Below, piece by piece: positions 24,955 to 32,529 of a stretch of 51,427 bases of DNA (positions within the stretch are counted from its first letter, which is position 1; every line of letters begins with the position of its first letter). Under the pieces are notes generated by a model that saw only the letters and a program-made list of their open reading frames with translations, searched no databases and was not told the origin of the DNA. Made by a program: the position numbers and the translations under genes. Source of the stretch: CADCTB01 sp964479465 (GTDB taxonomy: Bacteria > Actinomycetota > Acidimicrobiia > Acidimicrobiales > AC-14); assembly GCA_964479465.1 (NCBI GenBank), contig CAYZMG010000026.1:1-51427 (forward strand). Direction: 5' to 3'.

Positions 24955-25856
24955 CGGACGACGGCGACCGGCGGGCCGCCGAAGAGGTCGAACTCCGACT
25001 CGAGCGGGACGAGGAACGGGTCGAGACCGGCGAGGCCCCGGGCCAGCGCCCCGGGCGTCCAGCCCGTCTGGTCGGTCAGGGTCACCGCTGGCCGAGGCTG
25101 CGACCACAGGGTCACCTCGGCGCCCCGGGCCCCGAAGACCTGCCCGGATACGCCACGCGCCTCGGGTGAGCACAGCAGGCCGACCAGCCCGACGACGTCG
25201 TCGGCCCGGGCGCCGGGCGCCACCCGCAGGTACTCGCGCAACTGCTCGGTGACTGGTGGGATGGTCTCGGTCATCCGGGTGAAGGCGAAGGGGGCGACGT
25301 AGTTGACGCAGACGTCACGGCCGGCCAGCTCGAGGGCGACGGCCCTTGTCAGCCCGAACAGCCCGGCCTTGGCGACGGCGTAGGCGGCCTGGCCGACGTT
25401 GCCGACCAGGCCGGCGGCGCCGCCCAGGTAGACGATCCGTCCGTACCCGCGCCGGCGCATGCCGCCTGCGAGGGCCCGGGTCAGCTCGACCGCGACCGAC
25501 AGGTGTGAGCCCAGAACCTCGGCCCAGTCCTCGTCGCCGGCCTTGTGCACCATGGCGTCGCGCAGCGTGCCTGCCGCGTGCACCAGCACCGCCGGCGCGG
25601 CGCCGGCCCAGGCCTCGGCCTGCGCCACCACGGCCTCGGCGCCCGGCCGGGTCCGGGCGTCGGCGTCGACGGCGAGCGCCCGCCCGCCCGCGGCCCGGAT
25701 CTCCTCGGCCACCGCCTCCGCCACCGTGGGGTCCGGCCGGCACCCCTGGACATCGACGCCGGTGTCGTTGACGCAGACGGCATGGCCCTGGCCGGCGAGG
25801 GCCAGGGCGACGGCGCGGCCGATGCCGCGGCCTCCGCCAGTAACGATGCTGGTCAT
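24951..25856 (-). CDS. Short-chain dehydrogenase-like protein lacking the usual active-site Ser
   Basis: SDR-superfamily protein, 301 residues. Cofactor motif TGGGRGIG (6-13) and the active-site pair Y159-xxx-K163 (AAYAVAKAG) are present. The residue 13 before the Tyr, normally Ser, is Gly (GGAAGLVGNVGQAAY), and the NNAG motif reads HAAG. The N-terminal part resembles MaoC-linked hydroxyacyl-CoA dehydrogenases. About 50 extra C-terminal residues (TDQTGWTPGALARGLAGL onward) are unusual for a classical SDR. Activity may be altered or need a different proton relay. ATG 25856 has GGAG upstream. It heads the coupled operon to 22134. Confidence 0.82.
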   Translation of the reverse strand: MTSIVTGGGRGIGRAVALALAGQGHAVCVNDTGVDVQGCRPDPTVAEAVAEEIRAAGGRALAVDADARTRPGAEAVVAQAEAWAGAAPAVLVHAAGTLRDAMVHKAGDEDWAEVLGSHLSVAVELTRALAGGMRRRGYGRIVYLGGAAGLVGNVGQAAYAVAKAGLFGLTRAVALELAGRDVCVNYVAPFAFTRMTETIPPVTEQLREYLRVAPGARADDVVGLVGLLCSPEARGVSGQVFGARGAEVTLWSQPRPAVTLTDQTGWTPGALARGLAGLDPFLVPLESEFDLFGGPPVAVVR

Positions 25857-25893
25857 GCCTGGTGCTCCACCCCACGACCGTAGATCGGGTCGG

Positions 25894-25899
25894 TACCAT
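25894..25899 (+). promoter_or_regulatory. -10 box (TACCAT) for the leaderless PPTase gene
   Basis: TACCAT, 7 nt, then GTG at 25907: the leaderless spacing. It supports the short start and lies inside a 50-bp divergent region whose minus strand carries TACGGT, a possible -10 box for the SDR operon. Confidence 0.5.
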
Positions 25900-25906
25900 C
25901 CGGGCG

Positions 25907-26566
25907 GTGGACGTGTGGGTGGCGCCGCTGGCCGTGCCGGAGCCGCAGCGCGCCCGCCTCGTCGCCAGCCTGAGCGACGCCGAGCGACAGCGCGCCGTCC
26001 GCTACCGGTTCGCAGACGGAGCCCGGCGGTTCTCGCTCGGCCGGGCCTGGCTCCGCCACGTCCTCGGTGCCGAGCTGGGCGTACCGCCGGCGGCGGTCGA
26101 CCTGCCCGACAAGCCGGGCAAGCCTCGCCTGGGCACCTCGACCGGACCCTGCTTCAGCCTGGCCCGGTCGGCGGACCTTGCGGTGGTGGCGGTGGCTCCC
26201 TTCGAGGTCGGCATCGACGTGGAGCACCTCGACCAGGCGGTCGACGGGGCGGCTGCGCTGGCCTGCACCGGCGGCGAGGCGGCCGCCCTCCACCGCCTGC
26301 CTGCCGGCGAGCGGGTCGAGGCATTCCTACGCCTGTGGACGGCGAAGGAGGCGTACCTCAAGGCCACCGGCACCGGCCTCGCCGTGGCGCCCGCATCCGT
26401 CGAGGTCGGCGTGGGGGCCGGCCCGGTTGGGCCGGTGGGGCCCCCGGGCGAGGCCCCGTGGTGGGTGCGCGAGTTCCGGCCCCGGTCCAGGGTCGTGGGC
26501 GCCGTCTCGGCCGAGGTAACCGGTTTCGGGATCCGCCTCCGCGACGTGGCCGACCTGCGCTCCTGA
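25907..26566 (+). CDS. Sfp-type 4'-phosphopantetheinyl transferase
   Basis: Transfers phosphopantetheine from CoA to the serine of carrier domains, turning them from apo to holo. The 219-residue protein shows the family motifs VGIDVEHLDQ (Mg2+ Asp and Glu, about 102-107) and WTAKEAYLKATGTGLA (about 140-155). FSLARS replaces the typical FNLSHS near 85. A broad Sfp-type enzyme is expected in an NRPS locus, and it would serve the carrier domains at 30885-42187. Start GTG 25907 is preferred over a GTG at 25862 because a TACCAT box precedes it by 7 nt. It diverges from the SDR operon with about 50 bp between. Confidence 0.9.
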   Translation: MDVWVAPLAVPEPQRARLVASLSDAERQRAVRYRFADGARRFSLGRAWLRHVLGAELGVPPAAVDLPDKPGKPRLGTSTGPCFSLARSADLAVVAVAPFEVGIDVEHLDQAVDGAAALACTGGEAAALHRLPAGERVEAFLRLWTAKEAYLKATGTGLAVAPASVEVGVGAGPVGPVGPPGEAPWWVREFRPRSRVVGAVSAEVTGFGIRLRDVADLRS

Positions 26567-26657
26567 CCGGGGCGCGCCGCCGCGGGCTCTATCGCGGTTA
26601 TGGTGCTACCAAGCGGTCGGGACGTGGGGATCCGGCTCCAGGCGCAGGAGGAAGATC

Positions 26658-27863
26658 GTGGCGACACGCCTACGGCGGCAGCATCGGAGGACGGTGGCGA
26701 TGATGGCGGTGGTGACCGCCGCGCTGGTGCCGCTCTTCACCGGGACGGCCAACGCCGTCCAGTTCTGCAACACCACCCCCATCGTCTTCACCCCGCCGCC
26801 GCAACCCACGTTTGCGGTCCAGGCCCTCAATCCCTACCCGTCCAACATCACGGTCAGCGGGCTCACAGGCACGGTCACCGACGTGAACGTGCTCCTCCAC
26901 GACCTCACGTACACCTTCCCCGCCGACCTCGACCTGCTCGTGGTGGCGCCGAACGGCACCGCGGTACTCGTGATGTCCGACGTCGGAGGGACCAACGACA
27001 TCGCCAACGCAGTGACCGATGTCGACCTGGTCCTGGACGACGAGGCGGCGGCGCCCCTGCCGGCCAATACCCAACTGACTTCTGGCACCTACCAGCCGCT
27101 CGACGACGACAGCGACACGGGCAGCTTCGACGCCAGCGACAGCTTCCCCGCGCCCGCGCCCGCGCCGACCACGACCTCGCCCAACCTGTCGGCCTTCGAC
27201 GGCATCGACCCCAACGGCACCTGGAGCCTGTACGTGGTGGACGACGAGCCGGGGCCGCCCGACGTGCAGGACTTCGGTGGCGGCTGGTGCGTCGACATCA
27301 CCACGTCGAGCACCACCACGGTGACGACCACCCCCACCAGCTCGAGCTCCACGACCTCCAGCTCCACGACCTCCAGCTCGTCGACCAGCTCCACCACGTC
27401 CAGCTCGACCAGCACGACGATGGCCACCACCACCTCGAGCTCGACGAGCACGACGATGGCCACCACGACGACATCCACCTCCACCACGCTGCCGCCGACG
27501 ACGACGACGTCCACCTCGACCACCACCACGCTGCCGCCGACGACCACGTCCACGTCGACCACGTCGACCACGGTGCCATCCGGCCTGACCTGTGACGGGC
27601 TCCCGGCCACGATCGTCGGCACCTCCGGGCCCGACCGCCTCGTCGGCACGCCCGGTCCCGACGTCATCGTCGGGCTGGGCGGCGACGACCTGATCCTCGG
27701 CATGGGCGGCGACGACGTCATCTGTGGCGGGCCCGGGAACGACTCGATCCATGGCGGCGACGGCAACGACCGGCTCTTCGGAGGAGACGGCACCGACCAG
27801 TGCATCGGTGGCCCAGGCGTGGACTTCGCGGCCACCTGCGAGGCCGTCTACGAGGTCCCGTAG
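26658..27863 (+). CDS. Secreted P-domain and RTX-repeat protein
   Basis: A 401-residue extracellular protein. Signal peptide about 1-33 (ending GTANA). Residues about 35-215 form a proprotein-convertase P-domain-like beta sandwich: DLDLLVVAPNGTAVLVMSDV, FDGIDPNGTWSLYVVDDEPG, FGGGWCVDI. About 216-320 is a Ser/Thr-rich linker. The C terminus has hemolysin-type (RTX) calcium-binding repeats: GLGGDDLILGMGGDDVI, GGPGNDSIHGGDGNDRLFGG. GTG at 26658 follows a GGAGGA site; TATGGT (26597-26602) is a possible -10 box. It lies between the PPTase and the glycosyltransferase operon; a functional link to them is not evident. Confidence 0.85.
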   Translation: MATRLRRQHRRTVAMMAVVTAALVPLFTGTANAVQFCNTTPIVFTPPPQPTFAVQALNPYPSNITVSGLTGTVTDVNVLLHDLTYTFPADLDLLVVAPNGTAVLVMSDVGGTNDIANAVTDVDLVLDDEAAAPLPANTQLTSGTYQPLDDDSDTGSFDASDSFPAPAPAPTTTSPNLSAFDGIDPNGTWSLYVVDDEPGPPDVQDFGGGWCVDITTSSTTTVTTTPTSSSSTTSSSTTSSSSTSSTTSSSTSTTMATTTSSSTSTTMATTTTSTSTTLPPTTTTSTSTTTTLPPTTTSTSTTSTTVPSGLTCDGLPATIVGTSGPDRLVGTPGPDVIVGLGGDDLILGMGGDDVICGGPGNDSIHGGDGNDRLFGGDGTDQCIGGPGVDFAATCEAVYEVP

Positions 27864-27905
27864 CCGATGTGACCGGCGGCGACGATTGACCGACGTGCGC
27901 CGCCC

Positions 27906-29096
27906 ATGAGGGTGCTGTGCACGTGCCTCCCGGGGCACGGGCACTTCAACCCCATGCTGGCTCTGGCCCAGGGCCTGGCTCGTGCCGGGCACGAGGTCGC
28001 CTTCGCCACCGCGGCCGACTTCTGCCCCCACGTCGAACGCACCGGCTTCCCCGCCTTCCCGGCGGGCATGGCCCTGGCCCGCCAGATGGAGGAGGCCCGC
28101 CGGCGCTACCCCGAACAGGATGCGCTGACGGCCATGGAGCGGTTCGAGCAGTTCGTCCCCAGGATGCTGGCGGGCGTGGCCGCCCCCGCCCGGGTCGCCG
28201 ACCTGATCCCCCTCACCAAGACGTGGAAGCCCGACCTGCTGGTGCACGACGAGACCGAGTTCGCCGGCCCGGTCGCCGCGGCCACGGCCGGCATCCCCTG
28301 GGCCGACCAGAGCGTGGGCATCCTCCGGCCCCTGGCCATGGCCCGCCTGGCCGGGCAAACCCTCGCTCCGCTCTACGAGGAGCACACTGTCGACGTGGGC
28401 CCCTTCGGCGGCCTGTTCCGGTACCTCTACCTCGACGTGGCCCCGCCCGGCCTCCAGTCGGACGAGATCGGCGAGATCACGGTGGCCCACCAGGTGCAGA
28501 ACGCCACCATCGAACCCGGCACCGAGGGCGAGGCCCTGCCGGCGTGGGTAGACGACCTGCCGGCGGACCGGCCGGTCGTCTACGTGAGCCTGGGCACGGT
28601 ATTCAACGCTCGGGCTCGCGACGTGTTTGCCGCCGTCCTCGAGGCGCTGCGGGACGAGCCGGTGACGGCCATCCTCACCGTCGGCCACGACAACGACCCC
28701 GCCGACTTCGGCCCCCAGCCCGACCACATCCACGTCGAGCGCTTCATCCCGCAGTCCCTCCTGCTCCCGTTCTGCGACGCGGTGGTGAACCAGGGGGGCA
28801 CGGCGATTCTCCCGATCCTCGCCCACGGCTTGCCCCTGCTCCTGCTCCCCCAGGGCGCCAACCAGTTCCACAACGCGGAGGCCTGCGTCGCGGCCGGCGT
28901 GGGCCGGCGGCTGCTGCCCGCCGAGGTGACCCCCGCGGCGGTGAAGGCGGCGGTGCGGGCCCTGCTCGACGACCGGCGCCTCCGCGACGCCGCCCGGCGC
29001 GTCCAAGCCGAGCTCTCGGCCATGCCCGGCCCCGATCGGGGGGTCGCCCTCCTCGAGCAACTGGCCGCCGAACGCCGTCCCATCCGGGTCCCATGA
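27906..29096 (+). CDS. GT1-family (MGT-like) glycosyltransferase
   Basis: A 396-residue GT-B-fold UDP-sugar transferase similar to macrolide glycosyltransferases. It starts MRVLCTCLPGHGHFNPMLAL (catalytic-His region), has VYVSLGTVFNARARDVF, and FIPQSLLLPFCDAVVNQGG, then AHGLPLLLLPQGANQFHNAE. The canonical HGGxGT donor-phosphate motif is altered: it reads NQGG-TA, losing the His and one residue compared with the paralogue at 42951-42965. Donor preference may therefore be unusual. ATG 27906 begins an operon in which each stop overlaps the next start by 4 bp. The acceptor is probably the product of the neighbouring aminotransferase/NRPS genes. Confidence 0.9.
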   Translation: MRVLCTCLPGHGHFNPMLALAQGLARAGHEVAFATAADFCPHVERTGFPAFPAGMALARQMEEARRRYPEQDALTAMERFEQFVPRMLAGVAAPARVADLIPLTKTWKPDLLVHDETEFAGPVAAATAGIPWADQSVGILRPLAMARLAGQTLAPLYEEHTVDVGPFGGLFRYLYLDVAPPGLQSDEIGEITVAHQVQNATIEPGTEGEALPAWVDDLPADRPVVYVSLGTVFNARARDVFAAVLEALRDEPVTAILTVGHDNDPADFGPQPDHIHVERFIPQSLLLPFCDAVVNQGGTAILPILAHGLPLLLLPQGANQFHNAEACVAAGVGRRLLPAEVTPAAVKAAVRALLDDRRLRDAARRVQAELSAMPGPDRGVALLEQLAAERRPIRVP

Positions 29097-30439
29097 CCTT
29101 CAATCCCGAGCTGGCACCACGGGTCCTCACCGAGGTGCCGGGCCCTCGCTCGCAGGAGCTCTGGGCGCGCGACGCGTCGTTGCACGCGACGAACTCCTCG
29201 CCGCCGGCCCAGTGGCTGCGCCTGGTGCTCAAGGACGGCCGGGGCGCCGTGGTCCGTGATGTCGACGACAACCTGTTCGTCGACTTCTCCTCGGGCGCGG
29301 TGGTGGCGAACCTCGGCCACGCGCCGCCGGCGGTGGCTCATGCCGTCGCCGAGGAGTCGCAGCGGCTCCTCCACTACTTCGACTTCGCCACCCCCGCCCG
29401 GGTCAGGTTCTTCGAGGCCCTGGCCGCGACGCTGCCGCCGGAACTGCAGACCTTCCAGATGTACTCCACCGGCGCCGAGGCGGTCGAGGCCGCGCTCCGG
29501 CTGGCCAAGTCCTACACGGGGAACTACGAGTTCATCTCCTTTCACCAGGCCTGGCACGGCCGCACCCTCGGGGCCATGTCGCTGATGGGCGGCTTCCCGC
29601 TGAAGCGGGGCTACGGCCCGTTCGCCCCGGGCGTGTTCCACAGCCCCAACCCCAACTGCTACCGGTGCCCGCTGGAGCTGTCGCGGACCGACTGCGGGGT
29701 GGCGTGCGCGGCTCTCGTCGACCGGGTCTACGAGCAGGCCACCGAGCAGCGACTGGCCGCGGTGATCGTCGAACCGGTGCAAGGGGTGGGGGGCGTCATC
29801 CCCTTCCCGCCGGAGTTCCTCGCCCACCTCCGGGAGCTGTGCGACCGCACCGGCGCCCTCCTGATCTTCGACGAGATCCTCACCGGGGTCGGGCGGACCG
29901 GCCCCATGTGGGCCTTCGAGTCGTCGGGGGTCGTGCCCGACGTCCTTCTGGCCGGCAAGGGCCTGGCCGGCGGCTACCCGATCTCCCTCATCGCGTCCCG
30001 CCGGGACGTGCTCGACGCCGGCCCGTTCGGGCGGCCCGGCGCCGGCGCCTCCACCTTCGCCAGCGGCAACATGGCCTGCGCCGCGGGCGCTGCTGCCTTG
30101 GGCATGCTGGAGGACGGCTCGATCCTGGCCAACGGCCGGCGGGTCGGGGCGAGCATGCTGACCGCCCTGCGAGAGCTGGCCGGGCGCCACCGGGTCATCG
30201 GCGACGTCCGCGGCACCGGCATGCTGCTCGCCCTCGATCTGGTGAGCGATAGCGAGGCCAAGACGCCGGTGACGCCGGACACGGTCCGCCGGCTGGTGCT
30301 CGCCCTGGCCCGTCGGGGCGTGCTCGTCGCCGGCGCCGCACCCGTGCTCCGGATCACCCCGCCGCTCGTGATCGAGGAGGACATGGCCCTGGCCGGCGTG
30401 GCCCTCCTCGACGAGGCCCTGGCCGAGGTCACATCATGA
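29093..30439 (+). CDS. Class III PLP-dependent aminotransferase
   Basis: Acetylornithine/4-aminobutyrate aminotransferase-like enzyme, 448 residues. Cofactor residues are in place: D260 in LIFDEILTGVGRTG and the Schiff-base lysine K289 in LLAGKGLAGGYPIS. FQMYSTGAEAVEAALRLAK is the phosphate-binding region. A Cys-rich insert, NCYRCPLELSRTDCGVAC, lies at 188-205. It could make an omega- or beta-amino group, or an amino sugar, for the product; none is decided by sequence. ATG 29093 overlaps the glycosyltransferase stop (ATGA), and the stop overlaps the VOC gene. Confidence 0.92.
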   Translation: MTFNPELAPRVLTEVPGPRSQELWARDASLHATNSSPPAQWLRLVLKDGRGAVVRDVDDNLFVDFSSGAVVANLGHAPPAVAHAVAEESQRLLHYFDFATPARVRFFEALAATLPPELQTFQMYSTGAEAVEAALRLAKSYTGNYEFISFHQAWHGRTLGAMSLMGGFPLKRGYGPFAPGVFHSPNPNCYRCPLELSRTDCGVACAALVDRVYEQATEQRLAAVIVEPVQGVGGVIPFPPEFLAHLRELCDRTGALLIFDEILTGVGRTGPMWAFESSGVVPDVLLAGKGLAGGYPISLIASRRDVLDAGPFGRPGAGASTFASGNMACAAGAAALGMLEDGSILANGRRVGASMLTALRELAGRHRVIGDVRGTGMLLALDLVSDSEAKTPVTPDTVRRLVLALARRGVLVAGAAPVLRITPPLVIEEDMALAGVALLDEALAEVTS

Positions 30440-30888
30440 GCTTCGACTCGGTGCACCACGTCGGTATCACCGTCGCCGACATGGATCGGGCGGTGGCGTT
30501 CTGGGAGCGGCTGTTGGGTCGGCCGTCGCGCGACCGGCGGGTCCTGCAGGGTCCGCAGCTCGGCACGATGGTCGGGTACCCCGGCGTCCACATCGAGCAG
30601 TGTTGGGTCGACCTGCCCGGCGGCCTCGCTCTCGAGCTGCTCCGCTACCTCGACCGTGACGACCCGCCCTACGACCCGGGCACCGCCCATCCGGGCAACG
30701 TCCACGTCTGCCTCCACGTCGGCGATATGGACGCGGCCCACGCCCACGCCGTGGCCTGCGGGGCCCGGGCCGTCAGCGAACGGCCCATCGACGTCCAGGC
30801 CGGCCCCCGGGCCGGCGCCCGCCTGGCCTACCTGCGGGATCCGGACGGCATCACCATCGAACTGGTCCAGGAACCTCCGAACCGGTGA
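30436..30888 (+). CDS. VOC-superfamily (glyoxalase/dioxygenase fold) protein
   Basis: A 150-residue protein with the repeated beta-alpha-beta-beta-beta pattern of the vicinal-oxygen-chelate fold: SVHHVGITVADMDRAVAFWE, GVHIEQCWVDLPGGLALELL, NVHVCLHVGDMDAAHAHAVA and DPDGITIELVQE. Candidate metal ligands are the first His of HHVGITV, the Glu of ALELL, the His of NVHVCL and the Glu of TIELV, the methylmalonyl-CoA epimerase/glyoxalase pattern. The reaction is not determinable. It is coupled by ATGA and GTGA overlaps to the aminotransferase and the A-T didomain gene, so a tailoring or precursor role is likely. Confidence 0.85.
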   Translation: MSFDSVHHVGITVADMDRAVAFWERLLGRPSRDRRVLQGPQLGTMVGYPGVHIEQCWVDLPGGLALELLRYLDRDDPPYDPGTAHPGNVHVCLHVGDMDAAHAHAVACGARAVSERPIDVQAGPRAGARLAYLRDPDGITIELVQEPPNR

Positions 30889-32529
30889 TGCTGGCCGACC
30901 TGTTGCGGGCGCGGGCGGCGGAGAACCCGGATGCGGTGGCCGTGCGGGTGGGCGGCGACGAGGCGCTGGCCTACCGGCAGTGGGAGCGGCGGTCGAACGC
31001 CGCTGCTTGGGGGCTGGTGGCGCGAGGCGTGGCGGCCGGCGACCGGGTGGCGCTCGCTTTCGCCAACGACCGACTGGCCGATTATGCGGTGGCCTACCTT
31101 GCGGTGCTCAAGGCCGGGGCGGCGGCCGTCCCCCTCGGGTCGCGGTTCTCCGGCGACGAGCTCGACCGGGTAGTGGCGCACGCCGGCGCCGCGCTGGTCG
31201 TTGGTCACGTCGACGACCTCGAAGCGGGGCAGCCGGAGGACCCGTGCCAGGTTCCCGTCGAGCCCGGGGACCTGGCCGAGATTCTCTACACGTCGGGCAC
31301 GACGGGCCTGCCCAGGGGGGTGGCGTGCTCCCACGCCAACCTCATGGCCCACGACGTGCCGGCCGACGCGCCGGCAGAGCCGGTCTCGTTCCTCCACGCC
31401 TTCCCCATCGGCACCCAGGCGGCACAGGAAGCGCTGCGGGTGCCCCTGCGAATCGCCGGCCGCACGGCGATCGCCCTCCCCGCCTTCGACCCCGACGAGA
31501 TGTGCGCCCTCGTGGAGCGTTACGGGGTCCGGCGGCTGCAGCTGGTGCCGGCGATGGCCCACCTCCTGCTGTCCTCGGGCGCCGGCGAGCGTCACGACCT
31601 CTCCTCGGTCCGGCGGGTGATCCTCTCCTCGGCCCCGGCGGCGCCCGCCCTGTTCCGGCGGCTGGCCGAGGCGTTCCCCCAGGCGTCGGTGTGGAATGCC
31701 TACGCCCTCACCGAGGCCGGCGGGGCCCGCACGCTCATGGAGTTCGACGAGCACCGCCCCACCGCGGTGGGCCGGCCCGTCGGCGCCACCGAGATCCGCA
31801 TCGTGGACGGCGAGATCTGGCTGCGCCGGCGGGACACGCCGACCCGCTGGTACTACGGCGACCCGGCGGCCACCGCCGAGGCCTTCGGAGAGGGTTGGGT
31901 CCACACCGGCGACATCGGCCACGTCGACAAAGAGGGGTACCTCCACCTCACCGATCGCAAGAAGGACATCATNNNNNNNNNNCATCACGGGAGGGTCGAA
32001 CGTCTCGTCGCTGGAGGTGGAGAACGCCCTCTACGAGCATCCGGAGGTGGTCGACGCCGCGGTGGTCGGCGTGCCCCACCCGGTCCTCGGCGAGGACGTG
32101 GCCGCCGCCGTCGTCCTCCGCTCGCCCACCGCGGAGCGGGAGCTCCAGGACGTGGTGCGGGCCCGCCTGGCCGAGCACAAGGTGCCCCACCGGGTGGTGG
32201 TCGTCGACCGCCTGCCTCGCAACCAGTCCGGCAAAATCGCCAAGGTCGAGGTGCGGGCTCTCCTCGGAGCGCCGGCGCCGGCATCGACGTCCGCCGGGCC
32301 CACCAACCGGACCGAGGCCGTGGTGGCGTCGGTCTGGGAAGCGGTCCTCGGCCTGGCCGCGGTCGGTAGGGACGACGACTTCTTCGCCCTCGGAGGCCAC
32401 TCGCTGGCCGCCACCCAGATCGCGGCGCGGCTGAACGACGCCTTTGGGATCGAGCTGCCGGCCGCAGCAGTGTTCGAGGCGCCGACGGTGGCCGAATTGG
32501 CTGCCGCCGTCACCGCAGCACGGGTTTGA
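30885..32529 (+). CDS. Stand-alone adenylation-carrier (A-T) didomain protein
   Basis: One gene interrupted by a false 10-N block at 31973-31982. The left end ...GACATCAT and right start CATCACG join in frame as D-I-I-I-T-G-G, the expected A8 hinge region, giving 544 residues. The A domain has AEILYTSGTTGLPRGVACSH and EGWVHTGDIGHVDKEGYLHL, and its C-terminal lysine is in RNQSGKIAKVEV. The aspartate that fixes an amino group in NRPS A domains is absent (FPIGTQAAQ instead of FDA-), so the substrate is probably a carboxylic acid. The carrier has DFFALGGHSLAATQIAARL (pantetheinylated Ser). GTG 30885 overlaps the VOC stop; its 3' end overlaps that of the facing NRPS gene by 20 bp. Confidence 0.88.
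31973..31982. other. Spurious assembly gap (10 N) inside the A-T gene
   Basis: Removing the ten Ns leaves 1635 nt, a multiple of three, and restores an unbroken domain: the split codon is AT plus C. The flanks also share the unit ATCAT/CATCA, which could explain why the contigs were not merged. Real missing sequence is therefore probably zero. Confidence 0.85.

Noticed and set aside
31973..31982. Frameshifted A-T pseudogene
   Set aside because: The frame change is caused by the inserted ten Ns; removing them restores a complete protein.
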